Positions 24,700-32,584 of a DNA stretch of 55,922 bases are shown piece after piece. Origin of the DNA: CAZNXJ01 sp964577115 (GTDB lineage Bacteria > Planctomycetota > Planctomycetia > Pirellulales > Pirellulaceae); contig CAZNXJ010000033.1 of NCBI GenBank assembly GCA_964577115.1, forward strand, positions 1 through 55,922, in the 5' to 3' direction. The notes under the pieces were generated by a model that worked only from the letters and a program-made list of their open reading frames with translations, made no database searches and was not told the DNA's origin. How positions within the stretch are numbered: the stretch's first letter is position 1; each line of letters begins with the position of its first letter. A program made the translations under genes and the position numbers.

Positions 24700-24734
24700 G
24701 CACCGGCCAGCCCAACGCGCAAACAATCAACAAA

Positions 24735-24770
24735 CGCCTCGGACGGGCCACCGCTCCGGGGCGTTTTTTT
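24735..24770 (+). terminator. rho-independent terminator of fusA
   Basis: A 9-bp stem CGCCTCGGA / TCCGGGGCG (one T-G pair; 24735-24743 and 24755-24763) is followed by seven T at 24764-24770. Confidence 0.88.
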
Positions 24771-24797
24771 ATGCGCGGCAGGGCCGCGGAGGGACCA

Positions 24798-24937
24798 GGA
24801 TTTAGGTTTCAGGGGTTCAGGGAATTGTCATCCGAGCAACGCCACGGCACCAATCGGGAGAAGCGTTTGTTCCTTGCCCAGGGAATCTCGCAGGCCTCTA
24901 CCCCCTGTACGCTGAACCCTGTACCCTGAACCCCTGA
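24798..24937. repeat. GTTCAGGG-type repeat with 14-bp inverted ends
   Basis: The left arm (24798-24822) ends in TCAGGGGTTCAGGG; the right arm (24898-24937) ends in its exact complement CCCTGAACCCCTGA (24924-24937). The 101 nt between contain further CCCTGTACC / GCTGAACCC units. It fills the space between the fusA terminator and the ABC transporter. Confidence 0.6.
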
Positions 24938-24962
24938 GCGTCTAACCGTGAACAGATAACTG

Positions 24963-25922
24963 ATGTCCGGACCCGCGAAAGGCCGCGCGCGGCCCGCCAT
25001 GCGATACCAGCCTCAGCGAACAACGGCTCTGCTGTTTATCACGCCGTGGCTGATCGGATTCATCGCGCTGATTGTGTTTCCGTTTGTGGCGTCGCTGTGG
25101 TGGAGCTTCTGCCGCTACGACCTACTCGCGCCGCCCGATCCGGTCGGCGGCGAACATTTCGTGCGGCTGGCCGGCGAGCTGATGCGAGGAGAAGCGTTCG
25201 GCCTGGCGCTCTGGAACACGCTGTATTACGCGCTGCTTTCCGTTCCGCTCTCAATCGCCCTCGGGATCGCGCTGGCTGTCCTGCTGTCACGCCCGCTGCG
25301 CGGCCGAGCGATCTGTCGGACGATCATCTTTTTGCCGAGCGTTCTGCCGGTCGTGGCGGCTTCCGTTCTCTGGCTCTGGCTACTCGATCCGCGCGATGGG
25401 GTCGTCAATTACGTGCTCGAACAGTTCGGTCTGGGGCGCCACCTCTGGTTCCAGGGCAGCGACGAGTTTCTATTCTCCCTGCGTTTCGGCTCCAAGGACG
25501 CTCTGATTCTGATGGCCCTCTGGGGCATCGGCAACTGGATGGTGATTTATCTCGCGGCTATCGGGGATATTCCCGCAGAGATGTACGAGGCGGCGACAAT
25601 TGACGGAGCCAGCTTTTGGCAGCGGCATCGCCATGTGACGCTGCCGATGCTGACGCCCGTCATCTTCTTCAATCTCGTCATGGGCATCATCGACGCGATG
25701 CAGGCGTTCGCTCAGGCCTACGTCGTCAGCGAAGGCACGGGAGAACCGGGCGGCGCGACGCTGCTGGTGTCGCTCCACCTATTCCTCTCGGCCTTTCGTG
25801 ATCTCGAAGTGGGTTACGCCTCCGCGATGGCCTGGCTACTATTCGTACTGCTCACAATCGCGACGGCACTGCTGTTCTATTCCGCGCCGCGCTGGGTCCA
25901 CTATCGCGGAGGCCGCCGCTGA
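24963..25922 (+). CDS. sugar-type ABC transporter permease (MalF-like)
   Basis: A 319-residue inner-membrane permease with about six hydrophobic helices. The EAA loop EAATIDGASFWQRHRHVTLP, which contacts the ATPase, is at about 211-230. Family: carbohydrate uptake transporter-1. An internal ATG at 24999 (MRYQPQR) would remove the first 12 residues and is equally plausible. It overlaps the next gene by one base (TGATG). There is no ATPase gene in this operon, so a shared MsmK-type ATPase elsewhere is likely. Confidence 0.88.
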   Translation: MSGPAKGRARPAMRYQPQRTTALLFITPWLIGFIALIVFPFVASLWWSFCRYDLLAPPDPVGGEHFVRLAGELMRGEAFGLALWNTLYYALLSVPLSIALGIALAVLLSRPLRGRAICRTIIFLPSVLPVVAASVLWLWLLDPRDGVVNYVLEQFGLGRHLWFQGSDEFLFSLRFGSKDALILMALWGIGNWMVIYLAAIGDIPAEMYEAATIDGASFWQRHRHVTLPMLTPVIFFNLVMGIIDAMQAFAQAYVVSEGTGEPGGATLLVSLHLFLSAFRDLEVGYASAMAWLLFVLLTIATALLFYSAPRWVHYRGGRR

Positions 25923-27418
25923 TGTTCATCGATGGCGACCGATCGGCTCGTTGGGCCTACGGGCTGCTAGTCACGCTGGCCGTGCTCATCGCCGGCGCCG
26001 CGGCGTGGCGCGTGATGAGTCGCGGTGCGGAAGCTCTGCGTCCGCGGGTTCCCGCCGGCCGCAAGGAAGTCGTCTTTTGGCATTTCTGGGGTGGAGCTGA
26101 CCGGGCGGTCGTCGAGCGCGTTGTGGAACGCTTCAATGCGAGTCAGAAACGGTGGTTCGTCCGCGCGGTCGCCATGCCGGGAAACAACCTGGATCTCAAG
26201 GTGTTTCTTTCGGTGGCCGGTAAGAGCCCTCCCGATCTGATCAATCAGGACGACCCTATCATCGCCGACTGGGCTGCGCGGGGAGCGATCGAGCCACTCG
26301 ATCGCGTCGCGACCCCGGAGGAGCTCGCGCGGCTAGAGCAGTGGCTGTTCCCCGCCGCGACCGAGCTCGCGCAGTTCGAAGGCCGCTTCTTCGCGCTCGC
26401 CAACGGGCTCGACGTGCGTGCTCTGTTCTACAATCGCACGTGGCTCGAGGCGTCCGGCGCCGAGCCTCCGCGAGCGCTCGAGGAGCTCGATGCGCTCGCG
26501 CGCGATCTTACCGAGCGAGATGCAGCGGGCCGTGTCCGCCGGTTCGGCTACGTGCCGGATCCGCGGCGGCTCTGGGCATGGGGTACCGTGTTCGGTGGCT
26601 CGTTTTACGACGCCGCGACGGGCGAAGTAACTCCCGATCATCCCCGCGTTGTCGAGGCTCTCGCCTGGATGCAGCGTTACCGCGAGCAATTCGGCGGTCG
26701 TCAGATCGCCGCCTTTCGGCAAGGCGACCAAACGCTGCCAGGCGCCGCCTTTCCTTTGTTCCCCACCGACGATCCAATCAAAGGCCGTTACGCACTGATC
26801 ATGGACGGCCAGTGGCGTGTGCGCGACATCGCGGCGTGGCAGGCGGACCGTTCGCAGCTTGGCTTGGCGCCCGTCGAGTACGGAGTCATCCCACTGCCTC
26901 CGCCACCCGGTGGGCGCGAGCACGCTGGCTGGATCAACGCCAACTTCTTTCTCCTACCGCGCGGCGGCAAGAATCCGGCGGGCGCGTGGGAGTTCATGAA
27001 GTTTTGGACGGGCTTCGACGGGCATGAGCGCCAGGCAGCCGAGACGGCCGTGGAAGGGGGGTGGATTCCGGTGTCGGAGCAGGTCGTTGAACAGCCGGTA
27101 TTCCAGCAATACCTTGCCGATCATCCACTATTTGCGCCCTTCGTCGAATTGGCAGCGAGTCCTGCGCAGCGTCCGATTCCCGTCATCCCAGCCGCATCCG
27201 CCTACGACCGGTCGCTCCGCGCCGCGGCGACCACCACGTTGTACAACGACAACGCCCCGCCGCCTGACGAGTTGCTGCGGAACGTGAAGCGCCAAGCGCA
27301 GGCAGCTCTCGAACGTGCTCGGGCACGCGGGCGCGCCTCCGGGCGTCTGCCGTCTCCGGCGTCGCGTTCGAGGCACAGAGCCAGTGCGACTGAAGCGCAT
27401 GCGGAGGCAACCCCATGA
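25922..27418 (+). CDS. ABC transporter substrate-binding protein with N-terminal membrane anchor
   Basis: A 498-residue member of solute-binding family 1. A single N-terminal hydrophobic helix (LLVTLAVLIAGAAAWRVM, about 14-31) has no lipobox Cys, so it is probably a membrane-anchored binding protein. EVVFWHFWGG (about 48-57) opens the mature fold, and WAWGTVFGGSFYD and ALIMDGQWRVRD are typical sugar-binding protein stretches. The last 60 residues are basic and Ala/Arg-rich, an unusual tail. Encoded between the two permease genes, it overlaps both (TGATG upstream, ATGA downstream). Confidence 0.85.
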   Translation: MFIDGDRSARWAYGLLVTLAVLIAGAAAWRVMSRGAEALRPRVPAGRKEVVFWHFWGGADRAVVERVVERFNASQKRWFVRAVAMPGNNLDLKVFLSVAGKSPPDLINQDDPIIADWAARGAIEPLDRVATPEELARLEQWLFPAATELAQFEGRFFALANGLDVRALFYNRTWLEASGAEPPRALEELDALARDLTERDAAGRVRRFGYVPDPRRLWAWGTVFGGSFYDAATGEVTPDHPRVVEALAWMQRYREQFGGRQIAAFRQGDQTLPGAAFPLFPTDDPIKGRYALIMDGQWRVRDIAAWQADRSQLGLAPVEYGVIPLPPPPGGREHAGWINANFFLLPRGGKNPAGAWEFMKFWTGFDGHERQAAETAVEGGWIPVSEQVVEQPVFQQYLADHPLFAPFVELAASPAQRPIPVIPAASAYDRSLRAAATTTLYNDNAPPPDELLRNVKRQAQAALERARARGRASGRLPSPASRSRHRASATEAHAEATP

Positions 27419-28242
27419 ACGCTGGCCAACGACGACGCTGGTTCGCCTACGCGGCCTTGTTCGGGACCACGGCCGTCTTCGCGTTTCCGCTGCTCTGGAT
27501 GATCCTCAGCTCGCTCAAGCCGCTCTCCGAACTGCTCGCCAACCCCTACCGGCTTTGGCCGGACACCTTCCGCTGGGCGAACTATCGTGAAGCGCTGACG
27601 GCCACGCCGTTTCTGCTGCACGTTGTAAACACGCTGATCTTGTGCACGGGGCGAACGATCGGCACGTTGTTCTCGTGTTCGCTAGCCGCTTACGCGTTCG
27701 CTCGGCTGCGTTGGACAGGACGCGACCTGCTGTTCGGGCTGATGATTGCCACGATGCTGCTGCCCTGGCACGTCACGATGATTCCTCGTTTCCTACTGCT
27801 CCGCGAGCTCGGCCTGTATAACTCGCTGGCCGCGCTGATCGTCCCCTCGTTCTTCGGCCATGCGTTTTCAATTTTTCTGCTGCGGCAGTTCTTCCTGTCC
27901 GTGCCTGAAGAGCTATCCGAGGCGGCGCGGATAGATGGGCTGAGCGAAGCCGGCATTTTCTGGCGCATCGTGTTGCCGCTCAGCCGCCCCGCACTCGTCA
28001 CTGTCGCTCTGTTCCAATTCGTGGGAGCATGGAACGACTTCAGCGGGCCACTGCTGTACCTGAATGACCCCGCCAAATTCCCCGTCTCGTACGCGCTCGA
28101 GCAATTCGTCAGCAGCTACACCGACCAGACGCATTTGCTCCTGGCCGCCGCCGTGATGGTCTGCGCCCCGATCGCGATGCTCTTCCTGGTCGCTCAGCGC
28201 TACTTCATCGAAGGCGTCGCGACGACAGGTATCAAAGGCTGA
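27415..28242 (+). CDS. sugar-type ABC transporter permease (MalG-like)
   Basis: A 275-residue permease, the partner of the MalF-like protein. Six hydrophobic helices; the EAA loop is EAARIDGLSEAGIFWRIVLP at about 171-190. The start overlaps the stop of the binding-protein gene (ATGA), which implies coupled translation. The C-terminus RYFIEGVATTGIKG is characteristic of MalG/CUT1 permeases. Substrate not predictable. Confidence 0.9.
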   Translation: MNAGQRRRWFAYAALFGTTAVFAFPLLWMILSSLKPLSELLANPYRLWPDTFRWANYREALTATPFLLHVVNTLILCTGRTIGTLFSCSLAAYAFARLRWTGRDLLFGLMIATMLLPWHVTMIPRFLLLRELGLYNSLAALIVPSFFGHAFSIFLLRQFFLSVPEELSEAARIDGLSEAGIFWRIVLPLSRPALVTVALFQFVGAWNDFSGPLLYLNDPAKFPVSYALEQFVSSYTDQTHLLLAAAVMVCAPIAMLFLVAQRYFIEGVATTGIKG

Positions 28243-28395
28243 GAGAAGCGGCGCGGGAACGATAAATGCGGAAGAGGAGAGATCGTGCGCGGCCCAGGCG
28301 CACCCCATGACCGCTCGCCTGCGACTGCGCACAAACGAGCGTTCCGCCTCGAGTGGGTTAGAGCTTCTCGGTTCCCGTGACGACGCCCGGGGAGA

Positions 28396-28488
28396 TCACT
28401 TCTTGCGGTGGCGAATGCGCGAGCGCATCCGACGTTTTTTGCGTCCGATCTTGCGGCGACCTTTGCCAGTTTTCTTCGTCCCCACCAA
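28396..28488 (-). CDS. 30-residue basic ribosomal-like protein (AURKAIP1/COX24-like)
   Basis: Too short for normal gene calling. On the minus strand TTG (28488-28486), preceded by GGGAG, opens a 30-codon frame ending at TGA (28396): MVGTKKTGKGRRKIGRKK followed by RRMRSRIRHRKK. An in-frame TAG lies eight codons upstream, so only this TTG or the adjacent GTG (28485) can start it. Composition (over half Lys/Arg) and the KKRRM...RHRKK pattern resemble the AURKAIP1/COX24 domain, a small-subunit ribosomal protein type (bS22/mS38-like). The family assignment is by pattern only. Confidence 0.55.
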   Translation of the reverse strand: MVGTKKTGKGRRKIGRKKRRMRSRIRHRKK

Positions 28489-28663
28489 GCGTCTCCCGGA
28501 AGTCTACTCGCGGATTGATGTGTGCAGCCAATGCATGAATGGCGTACCTTAACACATGAATCCCGCGACAATCAAGACGGGGCAGGAGAACGGCGAGCGC
28601 AGCAAGAAAAAGATCAAGGACGAAAACGCAGGGCGGGCACCTCGCAGCGTCCAGCCTCTCCAG

Positions 28664-29095
28664 TTACCAGCGCGACCGGTCGATGGCGAGCTCGATGAGG
28701 CCGAGCAGCGCGTTGGGATCGTAGGGTTTGCGCAGATAGTACGTGCAGCCGGACGTGCGCGCTCGGCGGACGATATCCGAGCTATCCACGCCACTCACAA
28801 TGATCACCGGGATGTCGCACGTGAGGGGCGAATCGGTCAGGTCCCGGCAAACATCGAGCCCATGGATGTCGGGCAATTGCAGGTCGAGCACGATGAGGTC
28901 AGGCCGCTCGGTTTGGGCCAACCCCAGTGCCAGCAGGCCGCGGTGAGCGGTAACGGTCAGAAAGCCCTGCTGCTCGAGCCGCCTCGCGAGGCAAAATGCC
29001 TGGTCGGCATCATCATCGACAATCAGAATCGATCGCGTCCGGTCTTCGACTTCGTACGAGCTCGGTTCCGTCTGCGGTATTCCCGGAGAAATCAT
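28664..29095 (-). CDS. stand-alone response-regulator receiver domain
   Basis: 143 residues comprising one CheY-like receiver. Acid pocket Asp27-Asp29 (ILIVDDDAD), phosphoacceptor Asp71 (LIVLDLQLPD), switch Ser101 (IIVSG) and Lys123 (LRKPYD). There is no output domain, so it probably acts through protein contacts or as a phosphorelay intermediate. No histidine kinase is nearby. The start at 29095 is chosen because the upstream extension to 29224 is low-complexity Arg-rich sequence. Confidence 0.85.
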   Translation of the reverse strand: MISPGIPQTEPSSYEVEDRTRSILIVDDDADQAFCLARRLEQQGFLTVTAHRGLLALGLAQTERPDLIVLDLQLPDIHGLDVCRDLTDSPLTCDIPVIIVSGVDSSDIVRRARTSGCTYYLRKPYDPNALLGLIELAIDRSRW

Positions 29096-29353
29096 GGCAA
29101 CGATCCCTCGAATTGCCTGCGCTGGCGTAGAATTCCACACACCCCGGCTCCGACTTCTGCTCGCACGCGGCGCGCGCCGTGCGGCGCGGCCCGGCTTAAG
29201 CCTGCGCGGAAGGGCACTATGCAAAGATTCCGCACCCTTTGCGTGTTGTCAAACGGCAACACGTAGCGAACGAGCAACTTTTGGCTCGATTGGGTCGACG
29301 ACCACGGGCCGTGCGGATTGTAGCGGCACCGCCCGCCCGGGCGCGGCGGCATG

Positions 29354-30265
29354 CTACTTCCAATCGACGTTGGATAGCGACGCGAGCGCCAGCATTAGCG
29401 CCTGCGTGCCATCACGCCCGTGGCCTTGGGCTTCCAGGGCTTGATAGAGTTGCTGAGCAAGTGCGAGCCCAGGGAGGGCCAGCTTCATGCGAGCGGCCTC
29501 GGCCAGCGCGATGCGCATGTCCTTGAGAAAATGTTCGACGAAGAACCCCGGATCGAAATCGCGCTTGATCATCCGCGGGCCAAGGTTCGACAACGACCAA
29601 CTGCCGGCCGCTCCGGACGAGACCGATTGCAGAACGGTGTTCAAATCCAATCCCGCTCGGTAACCGTACAGCAGGGCCTCGCACACGCCGATCATGTTCG
29701 TAGCGATGAGGATCTGGTTCACCATCTTGGTGTGCTGGCCTGCGCCCGGCGGCCCCTGGTGGACAATCGTCTTCCCCATCGCCTCGAAGCAGGGCTGAAC
29801 CGCGGCCACGACGTCCGCGTCACCTCCGATCATGATGGAAAGTCGGGCTTCGCGAGCGCCAATATCTCCACCGGAAACCGGCGCATCGACAGCATACACT
29901 CCCTTCTCGCGTGCCCGTTCGGCGATCTCCACCGCTAGGCTCGGCTCGCTGGTCGTCATATCCACGATGATCGATCCTTGCCGGCAACCCGCGAGCACCC
30001 CGTCATCGCCCAGTAGCACCTCGCGCACATCCTTCGGGTAGCCGACGATCGAGAACACGATATCGCTCTCGCGAGCCACCGCGGCGGGTGTATCGGCCCA
30101 TTTGGCGCCTTTGGCAATGAGCCCTTCCGCTTTGGACCGCGTGCGGTTGTACACGGTGGCGGCATAGCCCTTGTCGATGAGGTGCCCGCACATGCTCGAG
30201 CCCATCACGCCGGTGCCGATCCAACCGATCCGTGTCTTGCCGGGTTCTGCCGCGGAAATTGCCAT
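29354..30265 (-). CDS. NAD(P)-dependent beta-hydroxyacid dehydrogenase
   Basis: A 303-residue enzyme of the 3-hydroxyisobutyrate dehydrogenase / tartronate semialdehyde reductase family. Dinucleotide fold IGWIGTGVMGSSM near the N-terminus; substrate loop APVSGGDIGAREARL (family signature with SGG); catalytic Lys in GAGQHTKMVNQILIA. It oxidises a beta-hydroxy acid or reduces the semialdehyde; the substrate is uncertain. The start at 30265 is preferred; 30292 would add nine residues. Confidence 0.87.
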   Translation of the reverse strand: MAISAAEPGKTRIGWIGTGVMGSSMCGHLIDKGYAATVYNRTRSKAEGLIAKGAKWADTPAAVARESDIVFSIVGYPKDVREVLLGDDGVLAGCRQGSIIVDMTTSEPSLAVEIAERAREKGVYAVDAPVSGGDIGAREARLSIMIGGDADVVAAVQPCFEAMGKTIVHQGPPGAGQHTKMVNQILIATNMIGVCEALLYGYRAGLDLNTVLQSVSSGAAGSWSLSNLGPRMIKRDFDPGFFVEHFLKDMRIALAEAARMKLALPGLALAQQLYQALEAQGHGRDGTQALMLALASLSNVDWK

Positions 30266-30327
30266 CGTGCCTAGTTGCTCCCACTCGAACATTTAAACCA
30301 TTCGGCCGGCCGGGGCGGGCGACCGAG

Positions 30328-30789
30328 CTACTTCCAGCGATGCGCCGGCGGCGTCAGGATTTCGTTGAGCAGCACGGCGCGCCGCACGTTCTGCGGCGTT
30401 TGAAACATCTCGATGATTTCGTCCGCCACGGTAGGCTCCTTCGCGACCTGCGTATCATCGCGCTGTTGTTCGGTGAGTGGCCGGCTGAGCGAGCCCAGGC
30501 GATGGTCGAACACCTCATGCAGATGCGCCTCCATGAGGTTATCGGCCTGCTCAACACGCGTTTCCGGTTCGTAACTCGGCTTGCGCGAAGCTACCTCTGC
30601 GCGGACGGGTTCGGCGCGCACCGGCTCAGTATGCCCGGATTCGCCTCGCAGCGGCGGCCGGCTTATCGGCGGCGGCGACGCGACGACCTCGGGCTCGACC
30701 GGCGTTGGCTCGAGCACCACGATTTTCGGGGGGCGTTTCTTGCGTCTTTGCGCGGCGCGCTGCAAGAATTCTTCCAGATCGTCAGCCAC
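30328..30789 (-). CDS. conserved hypothetical protein coupled to floA
   Basis: 153 residues, GTG start, overlapping the end of floA by 8 nt, so translationally coupled to it. It begins with a charged helix (MADDLEEFLQRAAQRRKKRP), has a Pro/Glu-rich middle and ends in a helical segment (ADEIIEMFQTPQNVRRAVLL). No membrane segment and no recognised domain. The overlap suggests a partner or regulator of the flotillin complex. That is inference. Confidence 0.6.
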   Translation of the reverse strand: MADDLEEFLQRAAQRRKKRPPKIVVLEPTPVEPEVVASPPPISRPPLRGESGHTEPVRAEPVRAEVASRKPSYEPETRVEQADNLMEAHLHEVFDHRLGSLSRPLTEQQRDDTQVAKEPTVADEIIEMFQTPQNVRRAVLLNEILTPPAHRWK

Positions 30790-31855
30790 GGTTACCTCCG
30801 CCCCTCACCGCTCCGCCGGGTCCGACACCCGCGATCGCGCGGCGCATTTCGGTGTCGGCTTGGACGTTGCGCAGTTTGTAATAGTCCATGATGCTGAGCT
30901 TGCCGGTGCGGAAGGCATCCGCCATGGCCCGCGGCACTTCGGCTTCCGCATCCACGACTTTGGCGCGACTTTCCTCGATGGCCGCCACCATTTCCTGCTC
31001 GGTCGCCACGGCATTTGCACGCCGCCCTTCTGCGCGCGCTCGCGCCACCCGCATATCGGCTTCCGCCTGGTCCGCCTGTAGCCGAGCCCCAATATTATCG
31101 CCCACGTCGATATCGGCGATGTCGATCGAGACGATCTCGAAGGCGGTTTGGGAATCGAGTCGCCGAGCGAGCACGGCTTTCGAAATGACGTCAGGATTTT
31201 CCAGCACGCGCCAGTGGTCCTCGGCCGATCCGATGGCACTGACAATGCCTTCACCCACGCGAGCGATAATCGTTTCTTCCGTGGCGCCACCAATCAACTG
31301 CTGCAGGTTGGCTCGTACCGTCACACGGGCCTTCACCTTGAGCTGAATTCCGTTCTTGGCGACCGCGTCGAGCGAATCGCGGCCCGAGCCTTTGGCCGGG
31401 CAGTCAATCACTTTCGGATAGACGCTCGTGCGGACCGCATCGAGCACATTCCGTCCGGCCAGGTCAATGGCGGTCGCTTCACGGAACGTCAGCTTGATTG
31501 TACGGGCCTTGCGGGCCGCAATTAGGGCACTGATCACCAGCGGCACGTTGCCGCCGGCCAGGTAATGGCGTTCCAGCGCGTGCGAAGTCAGTTCCTTGTC
31601 ATCTCCGAGCCCCGCCTGGACGGCCATAATCTTCGATTTCACGATCACGCGGGGATTCACCTTCCGGAACGTCATGCCGATCAGGTCCCAGATGGTGATG
31701 CCGGCGTCCGTGAGAACGCACTGGATCCAGAGATTGAAGAAGTTGGCAAAGATCGCCAGGATGCCAATCAGTATGACCAGCGCGATAGCGGCGAGGATGA
31801 TCCCCAGCGTCGCCGGATTGATGTTGTTTTGCGCCAGGACCTGGAAAGCCAGCAT
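30782..31855 (-). CDS. floA: flotillin-like protein FloA
   Basis: A 357-residue SPFH-type scaffold of membrane microdomains. One N-terminal hydrophobic segment (about 14-35, IILAAIALVILIGILAIF), then the FloA core with DLIGMTFRKVNPRVIV, the SPFH-like strands and an Ala/Glu-rich coiled coil (QADQAEADMRVARARAEGRR). The start at 31855 (MLAFQVLAQNN) matches the family; the ORF open to 31906 is not needed. It lies downstream of two NfeD proteins, its conserved genetic partners. Confidence 0.93.
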   Translation of the reverse strand: MLAFQVLAQNNINPATLGIILAAIALVILIGILAIFANFFNLWIQCVLTDAGITIWDLIGMTFRKVNPRVIVKSKIMAVQAGLGDDKELTSHALERHYLAGGNVPLVISALIAARKARTIKLTFREATAIDLAGRNVLDAVRTSVYPKVIDCPAKGSGRDSLDAVAKNGIQLKVKARVTVRANLQQLIGGATEETIIARVGEGIVSAIGSAEDHWRVLENPDVISKAVLARRLDSQTAFEIVSIDIADIDVGDNIGARLQADQAEADMRVARARAEGRRANAVATEQEMVAAIEESRAKVVDAEAEVPRAMADAFRTGKLSIMDYYKLRNVQADTEMRRAIAGVGPGGAVRGGGNRG

Positions 31856-31933
31856 TGATATCCCTTCCGCGAAGTTGCGCGCCAGCACAAATGCATTCGA
31901 GCACAAGACGTGTATCGCAGCTAGTTGCCCCTG

Positions 31934-32509
31934 TCAAGCTAACGGTTCGTCAAAGGGGTCGATTCCGAAGGCTTCGAGGGGCTGAGCGAGCGACTGAGGT
32001 TCCGAAATTGTCGGCGCGTTCTGTGGATCGGCCGGCGCGACGATAATGCGGTTCCCCTGCACGGCGACGACGCGAATCGTCTCGCCTTCCTCGATTGGGT
32101 TGCCACGGCTGACGGCGTCGTACGTGCGTCCCTCGATCTGCACGGCCCCGCTCGGTAGCATTTTGCTCTTGGCCGTGCCGAATTTACCGACAAGAAGTTG
32201 TCGCTCGCGTAGCTGCTCGTTGTCCGGCAACACGTCCGCTTCCGTCGTGTGCAGGAACAAGCGCCGGCCGATCGGCGTGCGTGGCCAGATACGCAGCGCG
32301 CCGATGATCGCGAGGGGAACAAAAATCAGTGCCAGGGCGGCCGTGATGACTCCGTACCAAGGCCCCTGCATAAACCCCACGTAGACCGAAGCCACCACGG
32401 ACGCTCCCGCGAGGAACCCTAGCACACCGCCCGAGGGAATAAACAGCTCTAGCGCGACAAACAGCAGACCGAGCAGCAGCAGCACAATTGGCCAGAGCAT
32501 GGGTACCAT
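31934..32509 (-). CDS. short NfeD-family protein
   Basis: A 191-residue protein. Three hydrophobic helices fill residues 4-75, and a C-terminal OB-fold NfeD domain (about 110-165, e.g. SGAVQIEGRTYDAVSRG) follows. NfeD1b-type proteins interact with flotillins in membrane microdomains. It lies between the long NfeD and floA, 78 nt from floA. The start could also be the Met at 32500. Confidence 0.85.
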   Translation of the reverse strand: MVPMLWPIVLLLLGLLFVALELFIPSGGVLGFLAGASVVASVYVGFMQGPWYGVITAALALIFVPLAIIGALRIWPRTPIGRRLFLHTTEADVLPDNEQLRERQLLVGKFGTAKSKMLPSGAVQIEGRTYDAVSRGNPIEEGETIRVVAVQGNRIIVAPADPQNAPTISEPQSLAQPLEAFGIDPFDEPLA

Positions 32510-32584
32510 TCGATTCGTTTCTCCACACGGCCACCCACGAGAATGCGACGCACTTCAGTTTACCGCATTCCGGCGTTTCAATTC

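Noticed and set aside
22333..24726. 797-residue minus-strand ORF
   Set aside because: Antisense to the complete EF-G gene; spans its terminator side and has no recognisable motif.
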